Shown one piece after another: positions 55,979-64,000 of a stretch of DNA of 64,000 nucleotides; within the stretch, counting starts at the first letter, position 1; each line of letters starts with the position of its first letter. The notes beneath the pieces are model-generated. The model made no database searches and was not told where the DNA came from. It saw only the letters and a program-made list of their open reading frames with translations. This stretch comes from Pleomorphomonas diazotrophica (GTDB lineage Bacteria > Pseudomonadota > Alphaproteobacteria > Rhizobiales > Pleomorphomonadaceae). Both the position numbers and the translations under genes were made by a program. The stretch covers positions 310,001 through 374,000 of the forward strand of contig NZ_PJNW01000002.1 of the NCBI RefSeq assembly GCF_002844595.1. Direction: 5' to 3'.

Positions 55979-56998
55979 GTGAACCTGAGAGAGCTCGCGC
56001 AGCATCTGGGATTGTCGAAGACGACCGTCAGCCGGGCTCTCAACGGTTTTTCGGAGGTCAACGAGGAGACGCGCCTGCGCGTCGTCGAGGCGGCGCGGCG
56101 TTTCAACTACACGCCCAACGTCAGTGCCAAGCGTCTCGCCACCGGTGAGACCGGTGCGTTCGGCGTGGTTCTGCCCGGTGCTTCCGCCGAAATGGCCGAT
56201 CCGGTGTTCGGCGAGTTCCTGGCCGGGCTTGCCGATGGGGCAGGGCGTTGCGGCCGCGATCTCTACGTCAACGCCACCTTCGACGGCGAGGAGGCCGGCT
56301 ATCGCCGCCTCGCTCGCGCCAAGGCGGTCGACGTGATGATCCTCGCCAATCTCAAGATCGATGATCTCCGCATACGCCTGTTGTCGCACCTCGGGCTGCA
56401 GACCGTCACCTGCGGCCGCACCGCCGGGTCGCTCATCTATCCGCACCTTGACATCGATCATGAGGACGGCGTGCGTCGGGCCGTGGAACTGCTGGCCGGC
56501 CTTGGTCACAGGACGATCGCGCTCGTCAGCGGTCCCGCCGACCTCTCGGCCTCCGAGCAGCGCATGGTCGGCTGGCACGCCGCTCTGAGTCGCCACGGTC
56601 TTTCGGCCGCAGCCCATCTTTTCACCGCCGGCCCGTCCACCGAGGGCCATGGCTATCGTGCGACGCGCGCGCTGCTCGATGCGCCGACGCCGCCGACCGC
56701 CTTCGTCTGCGCATCGATGTTCCTGGCCTCCGGCTGTTGTCGTGCGATCGGCGACCGCGGGCTCAGGATAGGTGAGGACGTTTCGATCATTGCCCACGAT
56801 GACGGCCTTGCGACCGTGCGGCCCGAAGCCTTCGAGCCGGCACTCACCACCACATTCTCGTCGATTCGCGCCGCGGGCATCCGTGTCGCCGAGCTTGCCG
56901 CCCAGTTGGTGGGCGGCTCCGATCCGGCTGACCTCACCGAGGTCTGGCCGGTCGATCTGATCTTCCGCGACAGTGCGCAAGCGCCGCCGCGACGATGA
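55979..56998 (+). CDS. LacI-family regulator of the PTS locus
   Basis: 339 aa. The helix-turn-helix NLRELAQHLGLSKTTVSRALNGFSEVNEETR is followed by a sensor domain of about 270 residues. The start is a GTG at 55979 with GGAGG seven bases upstream. It precedes the EIIA-HPr-EI gene by 96 bases on the same strand, so it probably controls the PTS and itself through the twin operators. The effector is not known; a sugar phosphate from the PTS is likely. Confidence 0.92.
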   Translation: MNLRELAQHLGLSKTTVSRALNGFSEVNEETRLRVVEAARRFNYTPNVSAKRLATGETGAFGVVLPGASAEMADPVFGEFLAGLADGAGRCGRDLYVNATFDGEEAGYRRLARAKAVDVMILANLKIDDLRIRLLSHLGLQTVTCGRTAGSLIYPHLDIDHEDGVRRAVELLAGLGHRTIALVSGPADLSASEQRMVGWHAALSRHGLSAAAHLFTAGPSTEGHGYRATRALLDAPTPPTAFVCASMFLASGCCRAIGDRGLRIGEDVSIIAHDDGLATVRPEAFEPALTTTFSSIRAAGIRVAELAAQLVGGSDPADLTEVWPVDLIFRDSAQAPPRR

Positions 56999-57094
56999 CG
57001 GCGGCCCTGGAGCCGAAGGCATCGAGAACAGTTGAAGAAAACAGGGCGCTATCGCCGCCTGATGGAGAAACCCGAGATCTGACGGAGTCTTGAT

Positions 57095-59692
57095 GTGGTT
57101 GATCATGTGAAAAACGCGTCCGGCGGCGGCAAGCCGCTCGACGCGAAGGACGGTCTTTACCTGCGCGCACCGATCGGCGGCTGGCTCGTATCCATCGCCG
57201 ACGTGCCGGATCCGGTGTTCAGCGGCAAGATTCTCGGTGACGGCTTTGCCATCGACCCGACCGATGCGACGTTGCGCGCGCCGTTTGCCGGCGTGGTCAC
57301 GTCGGTTCACCGTGCCCATCACGCGGTGACGCTGAGGGCCGAGGACGGTGCCGAGGTTCTGATGCATATCGGCCTCGATACGGTGGCGCTCAAGGGCGAG
57401 GGCTTCACGCCGCATGTCGCTGAAGGTGACCGCGTCAAGACCGGCGATCCGCTGATCAGCTTCGACATGGACGTCATCTCGCAACTGGTGCGCAGCCTGG
57501 TCGTTCCGGTGGTGCTGACCAACGGTGAGCGTTTTGCTCTGGCTGTTTCGGCTGCCGATCGGGAAATCGCCGCCGGCGAGGCGGTCGCCACGATCGCTGC
57601 GCAAGGCGAGGCCCTGTCGGCTCCGGCCGGAGCGTCGGACGGCGCGGCGATCACGGTCAAGGTGCGGGTTGCCGATCCCAACGGCATCCATGCCCGTCCC
57701 GCCGGTCTTGTCGCCGAGGCTGCCAAGTCCGGCACGGCCGAGGTGATCATCCGCTTGGGCGATCGCAAGGCCAGCGCCGCCAGCCCCGTCGGGCTGATGC
57801 TGCTGGGTGCCCAGCACAATGACGAGCTGACCATCGAGGCCAAGGGCGCCGACGGCGCCGAGGTTGCCAACCGCATCGCCGCGCTTCTGGGCGGACCGGA
57901 GCTGGCTCAGACTTCCGCTCCCGCCGCCGCGCCGCAGGCGGCCGTCGCGCCTGAAGTCGCCGTTGCCCCTGTTTCCACCGCCACCCCCGAGCTCTGGGGA
58001 CCCGGCGTTGCCAAGACCATCGACGGCACGACGGCATCGCCGGGCCTTGCCGCCGGTGTCTCGGTGCGCATCACGTCCGAGGATTTCGAGGTTTCGGAAA
58101 CCGGCGCCGACGTCGAGCAGGAAATCAAGGAGCTGCGCGCCGCGCTCAAGACGGCCGCCGCCGACATCGGCGCCAAGATCGCCGCCAGCAAGGGACAGCA
58201 GGCTGAGATCCTCACCGCCCATCTGTCCTTCGTCGAGGACCCGGACCTGCGCGACGCCGCCTGGACGATGATCCGCGACGGCAAGAGCGCCGCCTACGCT
58301 TGGAAGACGGCCATCGATCGTCAGGTCGCAGCGCTGCGCAAGCTCGGCAACCCCGTGCTGGCCGAGCGCGCTTCCGACCTTGAGGATGTTCGTCGCCGCG
58401 TTCTGGCCATCCTCTTGGGCGTTTCCGGCTCGGCGACGGTGCTGCCCGACGACGCGATCATCTTCGCGGCCGATCTGCTGCCGTCGCAGTTCGCCGATCT
58501 GGACCTGACGAAGGTTGCCGGAATCGTGCTGGCCTATGCCGGTCCGACCGCGCATGTTTCGATCCTCGCCGCGTCGAAGGGCATTCCCGCCATCGTCGCC
58601 GCCGGCGTCGGCGTGCTGTGCGTACCCGATGGCCAGCCGGTGGTTCTCGATGCCGACCAAGCGACGGTGCGGATCAACCCGCCGGCAACCGACCTTGCCG
58701 ACATCAGGGCCGCCGTGGTTCGCCGCCGCGAGCGTCTTGCGGCCAACCGCGCCGCCACCCAGGACGATTGCTACACCGCCGACGGCAAGCGCATCGAAGT
58801 GGTCGCCAACCTCGGCGGTCCGGCCGATGTTGCGGTGGCACTCGAGAGCGGCGCCGAAGGTTGTGGCCTGATGCGGTCGGAGTTCCTGTTCCTCAACCGC
58901 ACCTCGGCGCCGAGCGAGGACGAGCAGTACGCCCAGTATCAGGCCATCGCAGACGGCCTGAAGGGACGGCCGCTGATCATCCGCACGCTCGACGCCGGCG
59001 CCGACAAGGACGTGCCCTACGCCAACCTGCCGAAGGAGGAAAACCCCGCCCTCGGCCTGCGCGGCGTGCGCATGAGCCTCTGGCAGCCCGAGCTTCTCCG
59101 GACGCAGATCCGCGCCATCCTCAGGGTGAAGCCCTACGGCCAGTGCAAGATCCTTCTGCCGATGATCGCCACGCTCGCCGACCTCAGGGACGTGCGCCGG
59201 GTGATCGACGAGGAGATGAAGGCGCTCGCGCGTACCGCACCGATCGAGGTGGGCATCATGGTCGAGGTTCCCTCGGCGGCGCTCATCTCCAAGACGCTGG
59301 CTGCCGAGGCCGACTTCCTGTCGGTGGGCACCAATGATCTTGCCCAGTACACGCTGGCCATCGACCGGGTGAACCCCCGCCTCGCCAAGCAGCTCGACCC
59401 ATTCCATCCGGCAGTCTTGAGGCTGATCCAACTGGCGGTCGAGGGAGCGAAGGCGCACGGCCGCTGGGTTGGCGTCTGCGGTTCGCTCGCCTCCTTCCCG
59501 CTCGCCGCGCCGGTGCTGATCGGCCTCGGCGTTACCGAACTGTCGGCGACATCAGGCTCGATCGCCGAGATCAAGGCGATGGTGCGGACGCTCGACATCG
59601 ACAAGTGCAAGGCGGTTGCCGAAGCGGCGCTCGCCCTCGAATCCGGCGAGGCGGTGCGCCGAATGCTCGCCCAGTCCTGGCCCGAAGTTTAA
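57095..59692 (+). CDS. PTS multi-domain protein: EIIA(Glc-type)-HPr-Enzyme I fusion
   Basis: 865 aa. Domain 1 (about 1-165) is EIIA of the glucose type, with active His91 in LMHIGLDTV. Domain 2 (about 185-270) is HPr with His199 in GIHARPAGL. After an Ala/Pro-rich linker (272-297) comes Enzyme I (about 305-865), with His487 in GPTAHVSIL, then GCGLMRSEFLF, DAGADKDVPY, MVEVPSAALI and GTNDLAQYT. It would pass phosphate from PEP to EIIB. The order matches NagF/FruB-type fusions. HPr shows no HprK-type serine motif of low-GC bacteria at a glance. Next to a PtsG-like permease. Confidence 0.95.
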   Translation: MVDHVKNASGGGKPLDAKDGLYLRAPIGGWLVSIADVPDPVFSGKILGDGFAIDPTDATLRAPFAGVVTSVHRAHHAVTLRAEDGAEVLMHIGLDTVALKGEGFTPHVAEGDRVKTGDPLISFDMDVISQLVRSLVVPVVLTNGERFALAVSAADREIAAGEAVATIAAQGEALSAPAGASDGAAITVKVRVADPNGIHARPAGLVAEAAKSGTAEVIIRLGDRKASAASPVGLMLLGAQHNDELTIEAKGADGAEVANRIAALLGGPELAQTSAPAAAPQAAVAPEVAVAPVSTATPELWGPGVAKTIDGTTASPGLAAGVSVRITSEDFEVSETGADVEQEIKELRAALKTAAADIGAKIAASKGQQAEILTAHLSFVEDPDLRDAAWTMIRDGKSAAYAWKTAIDRQVAALRKLGNPVLAERASDLEDVRRRVLAILLGVSGSATVLPDDAIIFAADLLPSQFADLDLTKVAGIVLAYAGPTAHVSILAASKGIPAIVAAGVGVLCVPDGQPVVLDADQATVRINPPATDLADIRAAVVRRRERLAANRAATQDDCYTADGKRIEVVANLGGPADVAVALESGAEGCGLMRSEFLFLNRTSAPSEDEQYAQYQAIADGLKGRPLIIRTLDAGADKDVPYANLPKEENPALGLRGVRMSLWQPELLRTQIRAILRVKPYGQCKILLPMIATLADLRDVRRVIDEEMKALARTAPIEVGIMVEVPSAALISKTLAAEADFLSVGTNDLAQYTLAIDRVNPRLAKQLDPFHPAVLRLIQLAVEGAKAHGRWVGVCGSLASFPLAAPVLIGLGVTELSATSGSIAEIKAMVRTLDIDKCKAVAEAALALESGEAVRRMLAQSWPEV

Positions 59693-59711
59693 GTCTCGGA
59701 GATCGTAGATC

Positions 59712-61481
59712 ATGTTCAAGTCCGCATTCGGAGTGCTGCAGCAGATCGGCAAGGCGCTGATGCTGCCCGTGGCCGTGCTGCCGGTCGCCGGCCTCTTGCT
59801 CGGCATCGGCGCGTCCAACTTCTCCTTCCTGCCGGAGATCGTGTCGCAGGTGATGGCCAAGGGTGGCGACGCCATCTTCGGCAACCTGCCGATCATCTTC
59901 GCCGTCGGCGTCGCCCTCGGCCTCGCCAAGAATGACGGCGTCGCCGCCATCGCGGCCGTCGTCGGCTACTTCGTCATGACCGCGACGCTCGGCGCCATGG
60001 CCGTGTTCCTGGACGTGCCGGTGCTCGCCGGCAAGACGGTGCCGACCATCGACACCGGCGTGTTCGGCGGCATCATCATCGGCGCCATCGCGGCGTCGCT
60101 GTTCAACCGCTACTTCCGGATCCAACTGCCGTCCTACCTCGGCTTCTTCGCCGGCAAGCGCTTCGTGCCGATCGTCACCGGTCTCGCCGCCATCGTCGCA
60201 GGCGTGGTGCTGTCGTTCGTCTGGCAGCCCGTCCAGGCCGGCATCGACATCTTCTCGCACTGGGCGGCCGAGAACGACCCGCGCCTTGCCGCGACCGTCT
60301 ACGGCTTCGTCGAGCGCCTGCTGATCCCGTTCGGCCTGCATCACATCTGGAACGTGCCGTTCTTCTTCGAGATCGGTTCCTTCACCGATGCCGCCGGCAA
60401 GGTGGTCCATGGCGACATCAACCGCTTCTTCGCGGGCGACGCCACGGCCGGCATCCTGTCGGGCGCCTTCCTGTTCAAGATGTGGGGCCTGCCGGCCGCT
60501 GCCATCGCCATCGCCCATACCGCCAAGCCGGAGAACCGTCTCAAGGTCATGGGCATGATGATCTCGGCCGCCCTGACCTCGTTCCTGACGGGCATCACCG
60601 AGCCGATCGAGTTCTCGTTCCTGTTCGTCGCCCCGGCGCTTTACGCCGTGCATGCCGTGCTGGCCGCCACCACCCAGTTCGTGGCCAACACGCTCGACAT
60701 CCACATGGGCTTCACCTTCTCGCAGGGTGGCATCGACTTCCTGCTGTTCAACGTCTTCGGCTCCAATGCCCATAACTGGTGGATGACGCTGATCCTCGGG
60801 CCGATCTATGCCGCGATCTATTACGGCGTGTTCCGCTTCGCCATCCAGAAGTTCAACCTGAAGACCCCCGGCCGCGAAGACGAGACCGTCGCTTCGGACG
60901 TTGTCGGCGAAGCCGTCGATGGCAACGATCGCTTTGCCACCGCACGCAAGCTGGTCACCGCCTTCGGTGGCGCCGAGAACATCACCAACCTCGACGCCTG
61001 CATCACCCGCCTGCGCGTCGGCGTCGCCGACATCGCCAAGGTGAACCAGGCGACGTTCAAGGACATGGGCGCCGCTGGCGTCATGGTGGTCGGCCAGGGC
61101 CTGCAGGTGATCTTCGGCACCCAGTCGGAGAACATGAAGACCGACATGGACGAGTATCTGCGTTCGATGCCCTCTGGCGGGGCTGCTCCCGCCGCCGTCG
61201 CGGCGCCGGTCGTTGCCAAGGCCGCTGCTGGTGCTCCGTCGGCTGCCGCCAGGCTGAAGGCAGATCAGATGATCGACGCCCTCGGCGGTCGCGCGAACAT
61301 CGTCTCGGTCGAGGCCGTGTCGGGCAGCCGCGTGCGTGTCGAAGTGGCCGATCCCAAGCGGTTCGACCAGTCACTGGTCAAGAAGGCCGGCGTGCGTGCC
61401 GTGGCGACGCTGGGCGCCGCCAACTACCACCTGATCGTCGGCGATGACGCCGGCGAAGTGGCTCAGGCTCTGTCTGCCTGA
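59712..61481 (+). CDS. ptsG: PTS glucose-type permease EIICB, PtsG-like, with extra C-terminal IIB-like domain
   Basis: 589 aa. EIIC (1-385) resembles E. coli PtsG closely in [29 protein letters not shown] and [13 protein letters not shown] (about 405-485) has the phosphorylated Cys430 in [11 protein letters not shown], again close to PtsG. An Ala/Pro linker (488-512) leads to a second IIB-like domain (about 513-589: [13 protein letters not shown], then [12 protein letters not shown]) that lacks the cysteine. So glucose is the most likely substrate, though N-acetylglucosamine or glucosamine relatives exist. It follows the EIIA-HPr-EI gene by 19 bases. The likeness to PtsG is my comparison from memory. 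Confidence 0.9.
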   Translation: MFKSAFGVLQQIGKALMLPVAVLPVAGLLLGIGASNFSFLPEIVSQVMAKGGDAIFGNLPIIFAVGVALGLAKNDGVAAIAAVVGYFVMTATLGAMAVFLDVPVLAGKTVPTIDTGVFGGIIIGAIAASLFNRYFRIQLPSYLGFFAGKRFVPIVTGLAAIVAGVVLSFVWQPVQAGIDIFSHWAAENDPRLAATVYGFVERLLIPFGLHHIWNVPFFFEIGSFTDAAGKVVHGDINRFFAGDATAGILSGAFLFKMWGLPAAAIAIAHTAKPENRLKVMGMMISAALTSFLTGITEPIEFSFLFVAPALYAVHAVLAATTQFVANTLDIHMGFTFSQGGIDFLLFNVFGSNAHNWWMTLILGPIYAAIYYGVFRFAIQKFNLKTPGREDETVASDVVGEAVDGNDRFATARKLVTAFGGAENITNLDACITRLRVGVADIAKVNQATFKDMGAAGVMVVGQGLQVIFGTQSENMKTDMDEYLRSMPSGGAAPAAVAAPVVAKAAAGAPSAAARLKADQMIDALGGRANIVSVEAVSGSRVRVEVADPKRFDQSLVKKAGVRAVATLGAANYHLIVGDDAGEVAQALSA

Positions 61482-61491
61482 CGCTTCTATA

Positions 61492-61514
61492 GCCGCCGGT
61501 CTCGAACCGGCGGC
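61492..61514 (+). other. Hairpin after ptsG
   Basis: GCCGCCGGT-ctcga-ACCGGCGGC is a perfect nine-pair stem ten bases past the stop codon. It lacks a T-tract; the true terminator may be the next stem. Confidence 0.55.
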
Positions 61515-61531
61515 GTCCTCAAGTTCTACGG

Positions 61532-61571
61532 CAACGCCGCTTTCCCGAGGGGAGGGCGGCGTTGTTTGTTT
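61532..61571 (+). terminator. Terminator of the PTS operon
   Basis: CAACGCCGC and GCGGCGTTG form nine pairs, with an inner CCC/GGG stem in the loop, followed by TTTGTTT. Confidence 0.78.
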
Positions 61572-61705
61572 GCCAGGGCTATTTGGACTGGCGAGATCCC
61601 TGAATAGGCGTTCGTACCGATCCGAAAGCTTCGCTTGGCATGATACGAAAGAAAAATCGAACCAAAACGAAGATCAAGCGAACTTTGTCGGAGACGGAGA
61701 GAAGC

Positions 61706-63199
61706 ATGGCGGGAAGCTTCGGACCGGGGCCTCTTCCGGACAGTGCCGACGTCGTCGTCATTGGTGGTGGCGTGGTCGGATGCGCCATCGCCCGCGAGCT
61801 TTCGCGCTTCGACCTGTCGGTGGTGCTGATCGAGCGGTCGCCGGATGTCGCAACCGGCACCTCCAAGGCCAACAGCGGCATCCTGCATGCTGGCTTCGAC
61901 GCCGATCCCGGCACCTGGAAGGCGCGCCTCAACGTGCGCGGTTCGCGGCTTTACGCCGAACTCTCAGAGGGGCTCGGCATTCCGCGTAAGGCGACGGGAT
62001 CCCTCGTGGTTGCCAAGGACGCCGCTCAGATGGAAACCGTGGCGGAGCTCCGCCACCGTGGCATCGACAATGGCGTGCCGGGCCTGGAGATATGGACCCG
62101 CGACCAAGTCATTGCCCACGAGCCGAACATCTCTCCCGACATGGCCGGCGCGCTCTGGGCTCCGACCGGCGCCATCGTCTGCCCGTTTCTGGCGACCGTC
62201 GGCTTTGCCGAGAACGCCATCCGCAACGGCGTGCGCATCGTCACCGAATGCACCGTGACCGGGATTGATATGGCCGACAGGCAGATTGTCGGCGTGCGGA
62301 CGACGCGAGGCCGTATCGCGACTCGGTTCGTGGTCAATGCCGCCGGCCTCCACTCGGGCGAGGTGGCGCGTCTTGCCGGCGACGACAGCTTCACCATCAA
62401 GCCGCGCCGGGGCGAGTACATCCTGTTCGATCGCAGCGTCGGCCAACTGGTCAACACGGTGCTGTTCCCGACGCCGGACAAGGTATCGAAGGGCATTCTG
62501 GTGGCGCCCACCGTGCACGGCAACGTGTTCATCGGCCCCGACGCCACGGAGATCGACGACCCCGAGGATCGGGAAACGACGGCCGCCGGTCTCGGTGGTA
62601 TCATTGCCGGTGCCCGCCGCATCGTGCCGGGCCTGCCTTTGGGCACGGCGATCACCGAGTTCGCCGGCCTGCGCGCCGCCGCTGGCAAGGATTTCATCAT
62701 CGGTCCGTCGCCCGCAGCCCGCGGTCTGGTCCATGCTGCAGGCATCCAGTCGCCGGGCCTCACCTCGGCGCCGGCCATCGGCGAAGTGATCGTCGAGATG
62801 TTGCAGGACGTCGGTCTGAGGCTCAAGCCGAAGGCGAGCTTCGTGCCGGTCAACCCGGAGAAGCCACGCTTTCACGACCTCGACCGCGAGTCTCAGGCCC
62901 TGTTGATTGCCAGCGATCCCTTGTTCGGTCGCGTCATCTGCCGCTGCGAGACCATTACCGAGGCAGAGATCGTCGCGGCCATCCAGTCGCCCTGCGGCGC
63001 CCGTACCGTCGATGGCGTCAAGCGACGGGTGCGAGCCGGCGCCGGCCGCTGTCAGGGCGGCTTCTGCGGACCGCGCGTCACGGCGATTCTCGCCCGCGAA
63101 CTCGGGATACCGATCACCGCCATCCGCAAGGATTCGATCGACTCCTGGCTGTTCCTGTCGCGCGCCACCCTCGAAGCCGGGGAGGCCAGCCATGCGTGA
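61706..63199 (+). CDS. GlpA-like FAD-dependent dehydrogenase with BFD-type [2Fe-2S] domain
   Basis: 497 aa. The N-terminal FAD-binding motif is VVVIGGGVVGCAIARELS, and SKANSGILHAGFDADPGTWKA is typical of GlpA/GlpD-like enzymes. The C-terminal region (about 415-475) has cysteines in ICRCETITEAEI and GRCQGGFCGPRV, which is the BFD-like [2Fe-2S] arrangement of anaerobic GlpA. It would oxidise glycerol-3-phosphate or a similar 2-hydroxy acid. GGAGAGAAGC lies just before the ATG. It overlaps the next gene by eight bases. In other bacteria such pairs are followed by a DUF1667 gene. Confidence 0.88.
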   Translation: MAGSFGPGPLPDSADVVVIGGGVVGCAIARELSRFDLSVVLIERSPDVATGTSKANSGILHAGFDADPGTWKARLNVRGSRLYAELSEGLGIPRKATGSLVVAKDAAQMETVAELRHRGIDNGVPGLEIWTRDQVIAHEPNISPDMAGALWAPTGAIVCPFLATVGFAENAIRNGVRIVTECTVTGIDMADRQIVGVRTTRGRIATRFVVNAAGLHSGEVARLAGDDSFTIKPRRGEYILFDRSVGQLVNTVLFPTPDKVSKGILVAPTVHGNVFIGPDATEIDDPEDRETTAAGLGGIIAGARRIVPGLPLGTAITEFAGLRAAAGKDFIIGPSPAARGLVHAAGIQSPGLTSAPAIGEVIVEMLQDVGLRLKPKASFVPVNPEKPRFHDLDRESQALLIASDPLFGRVICRCETITEAEIVAAIQSPCGARTVDGVKRRVRAGAGRCQGGFCGPRVTAILARELGIPITAIRKDSIDSWLFLSRATLEAGEASHA

Positions 63200-64000
63200 G
63201 TTCTCCTATGACGTGGTGACCATTGGCGGCGGCCCGGCCGGCATGGCGGCGGCGCTTGCAGCCCGGGAAGCCGGTGCGGCGCGGGTGCTGATCATCGAGC
63301 GCGACCGCGAACTCGGCGGCATCCTGCAGCAGTGCATTCACAACGGTTTCGGCCTCAGGCGCTTCGAGGAGGAGCTGACCGGACCGGGATACGCCCACCG
63401 CTACATCGACATGGTCAGGGCGAGCGATATCGACGTCTGGCTCGATACGACGGTACTCGCCGCCGAGCCGGATGGCGTCATAACCTCGGTCAGCCCGCAT
63501 GCCGGGATGACGATCGTCAAGGCGAAGTCCGTGGTCTACGCCATGGGCTGCCGCGAGCGGACGCGCGGCGCCATCCGTACGCCGGGCAGCCGCCCGGCCG
63601 GCGTGTTCACCGCCGGCGCCGCCCAACGCATGGTCAACATGGAAGGCTATCTGCCGGGCAAGGAGGTGGTGATCGTCGGCTCCGGCGACATCGGCCTCAT
63701 CATGGCTCGCCGCATGACCTTCGAGGGCGCCAAGGTGAAGGCCGTCTTCGAGATCATGCCATATTCCAACGGCCTGACGCGCAACATCGTCCAGTGTCTC
63801 GAGGACTTCGGCATTCCCCTCTATCTCGGCCACTCGGTGACGGCGATCCATGGCAAGGACCGGGTGACCGGCGTCACCGTGGCTCAGGTGAACGACAGGC
63901 TTGAGGTGATCGACGGCACGGCCTTCGATATCGCCTGCGATTGCGTGCTGCTGTCGGTCGGGCTCATTCCCGAGAACGAGCTGGGGCGGGCCGCCGGCCT
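63192..64000 (+). CDS. NAD(P)/FAD-dependent oxidoreductase (partial, cut by right edge)
   Basis: At least 269 aa. VVTIGGGPAGMAAALAAREAGA is the FAD-binding motif and VVIVGSGDIGLIMARRM the NAD-binding motif of a two-dinucleotide flavoprotein. An LGGILQQCIHNGFG segment and YAMGCRERTRGAIRTPGSRPAGV are typical of the partner of GlpA-like proteins. It overlaps the upstream gene, so the two subunits are coupled. The right end of the gene is outside the window. Confidence 0.88.
   Translation, partial: MREFSYDVVTIGGGPAGMAAALAAREAGAARVLIIERDRELGGILQQCIHNGFGLRRFEEELTGPGYAHRYIDMVRASDIDVWLDTTVLAAEPDGVITSVSPHAGMTIVKAKSVVYAMGCRERTRGAIRTPGSRPAGVFTAGAAQRMVNMEGYLPGKEVVIVGSGDIGLIMARRMTFEGAKVKAVFEIMPYSNGLTRNIVQCLEDFGIPLYLGHSVTAIHGKDRVTGVTVAQVNDRLEVIDGTAFDIACDCVLLSVGLIPENELGRAAG

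Noticed and set aside
55451-59458. 1335-codon open frame on the minus strand
   Set aside because: It runs antisense through the tRNA, the LacI gene and the PTS fusion, whose domains are certain. High GC makes stop codons rare in the opposite strand.

Overview
The window is high-GC, densely coded DNA from a chromosome of an alphaproteobacterium, most likely of the order Hyphomicrobiales (Rhizobiales). Supporting signs are the csd-sufB-sufC-sufD-sufS-sufT block, cysE followed by a DUF3126 gene, the yceD-plsX-fabH-ihfA-merR-tRNA-Pro block, a proton pyrophosphatase of the K+-independent type, and a Rhizobiales-like intergenic repeat. Gene content and order would fit a Pleomorphomonas-like genus, but that is a guess from memory. 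No phage, insertion sequence, transposase or CRISPR array was seen.

Layout. 1-3.9 kb: a leftward sugar ABC transporter operon (binding protein and two permeases, the second cut by the window edge) with its LacI-type repressor and three matching inverted-repeat operators. 4-9.2 kb: EamA transporter, glutathione transferase, CysQ, AGE-family sugar isomerase and an Aas-like AMP-binding enzyme. 9.2-10.1 kb: a gap without a convincing gene. 10.1-23.2 kb: CysE, DUF3126, a GGDEF-EAL protein, DUF971, an L,D-transpeptidase, Kup, CrcB, an RluC-type pseudouridine synthase, a second GGDEF protein with a degenerate signature, a GIY-YIG-like protein after an AT-rich stretch, and an alpha/beta hydrolase whose nucleophile is Asp instead of Ser. 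23.4-31.6 kb: Fe-S cluster assembly genes, split before sufA by an arsR-SRPBCC module with its own promoter. 31.7-45.8 kb: PfkB kinase, split ThrE-type exporter, ThrS, chemotaxis receptor, molybdopterin oxidoreductase, MarC, DfsB-like protein, NusB, ThiL and a DedA/YqaA protein. 46-55.6 kb: HppA with a structured leader, RarD, macrodomain protein, BamE, cytochrome bc1 chaperone, YceD, PlsX, FabH, IhfA, MerR and tRNA-Pro(GGG). 56-61.6 kb: a self-contained PTS made of a LacI regulator with twin operators, an EIIA-HPr-EI fusion and a PtsG-like EIICB carrying an extra Cys-less IIB-like domain. 61.7-64 kb: the first two genes of a GlpA-like FAD/[2Fe-2S] dehydrogenase cluster, cut by the right edge.

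Working together: the left operon imports a sugar under LacI control. The right-hand PTS can carry phosphate from PEP to an incoming hexose, probably glucose, with only two polypeptides, which is uncommon in alphaproteobacteria. The suf genes supply clusters to the Fe-S enzymes seen here (molybdopterin oxidoreductase, GlpA-like protein). PlsX and FabH link phospholipid and fatty acid synthesis. Most of the window is ordinary core genome. The best leads are the PTS with its duplicated IIB domain, the hydrolase nucleophile swap, the hppA leader, the split suf operon and the GIY-YIG-like orphan.
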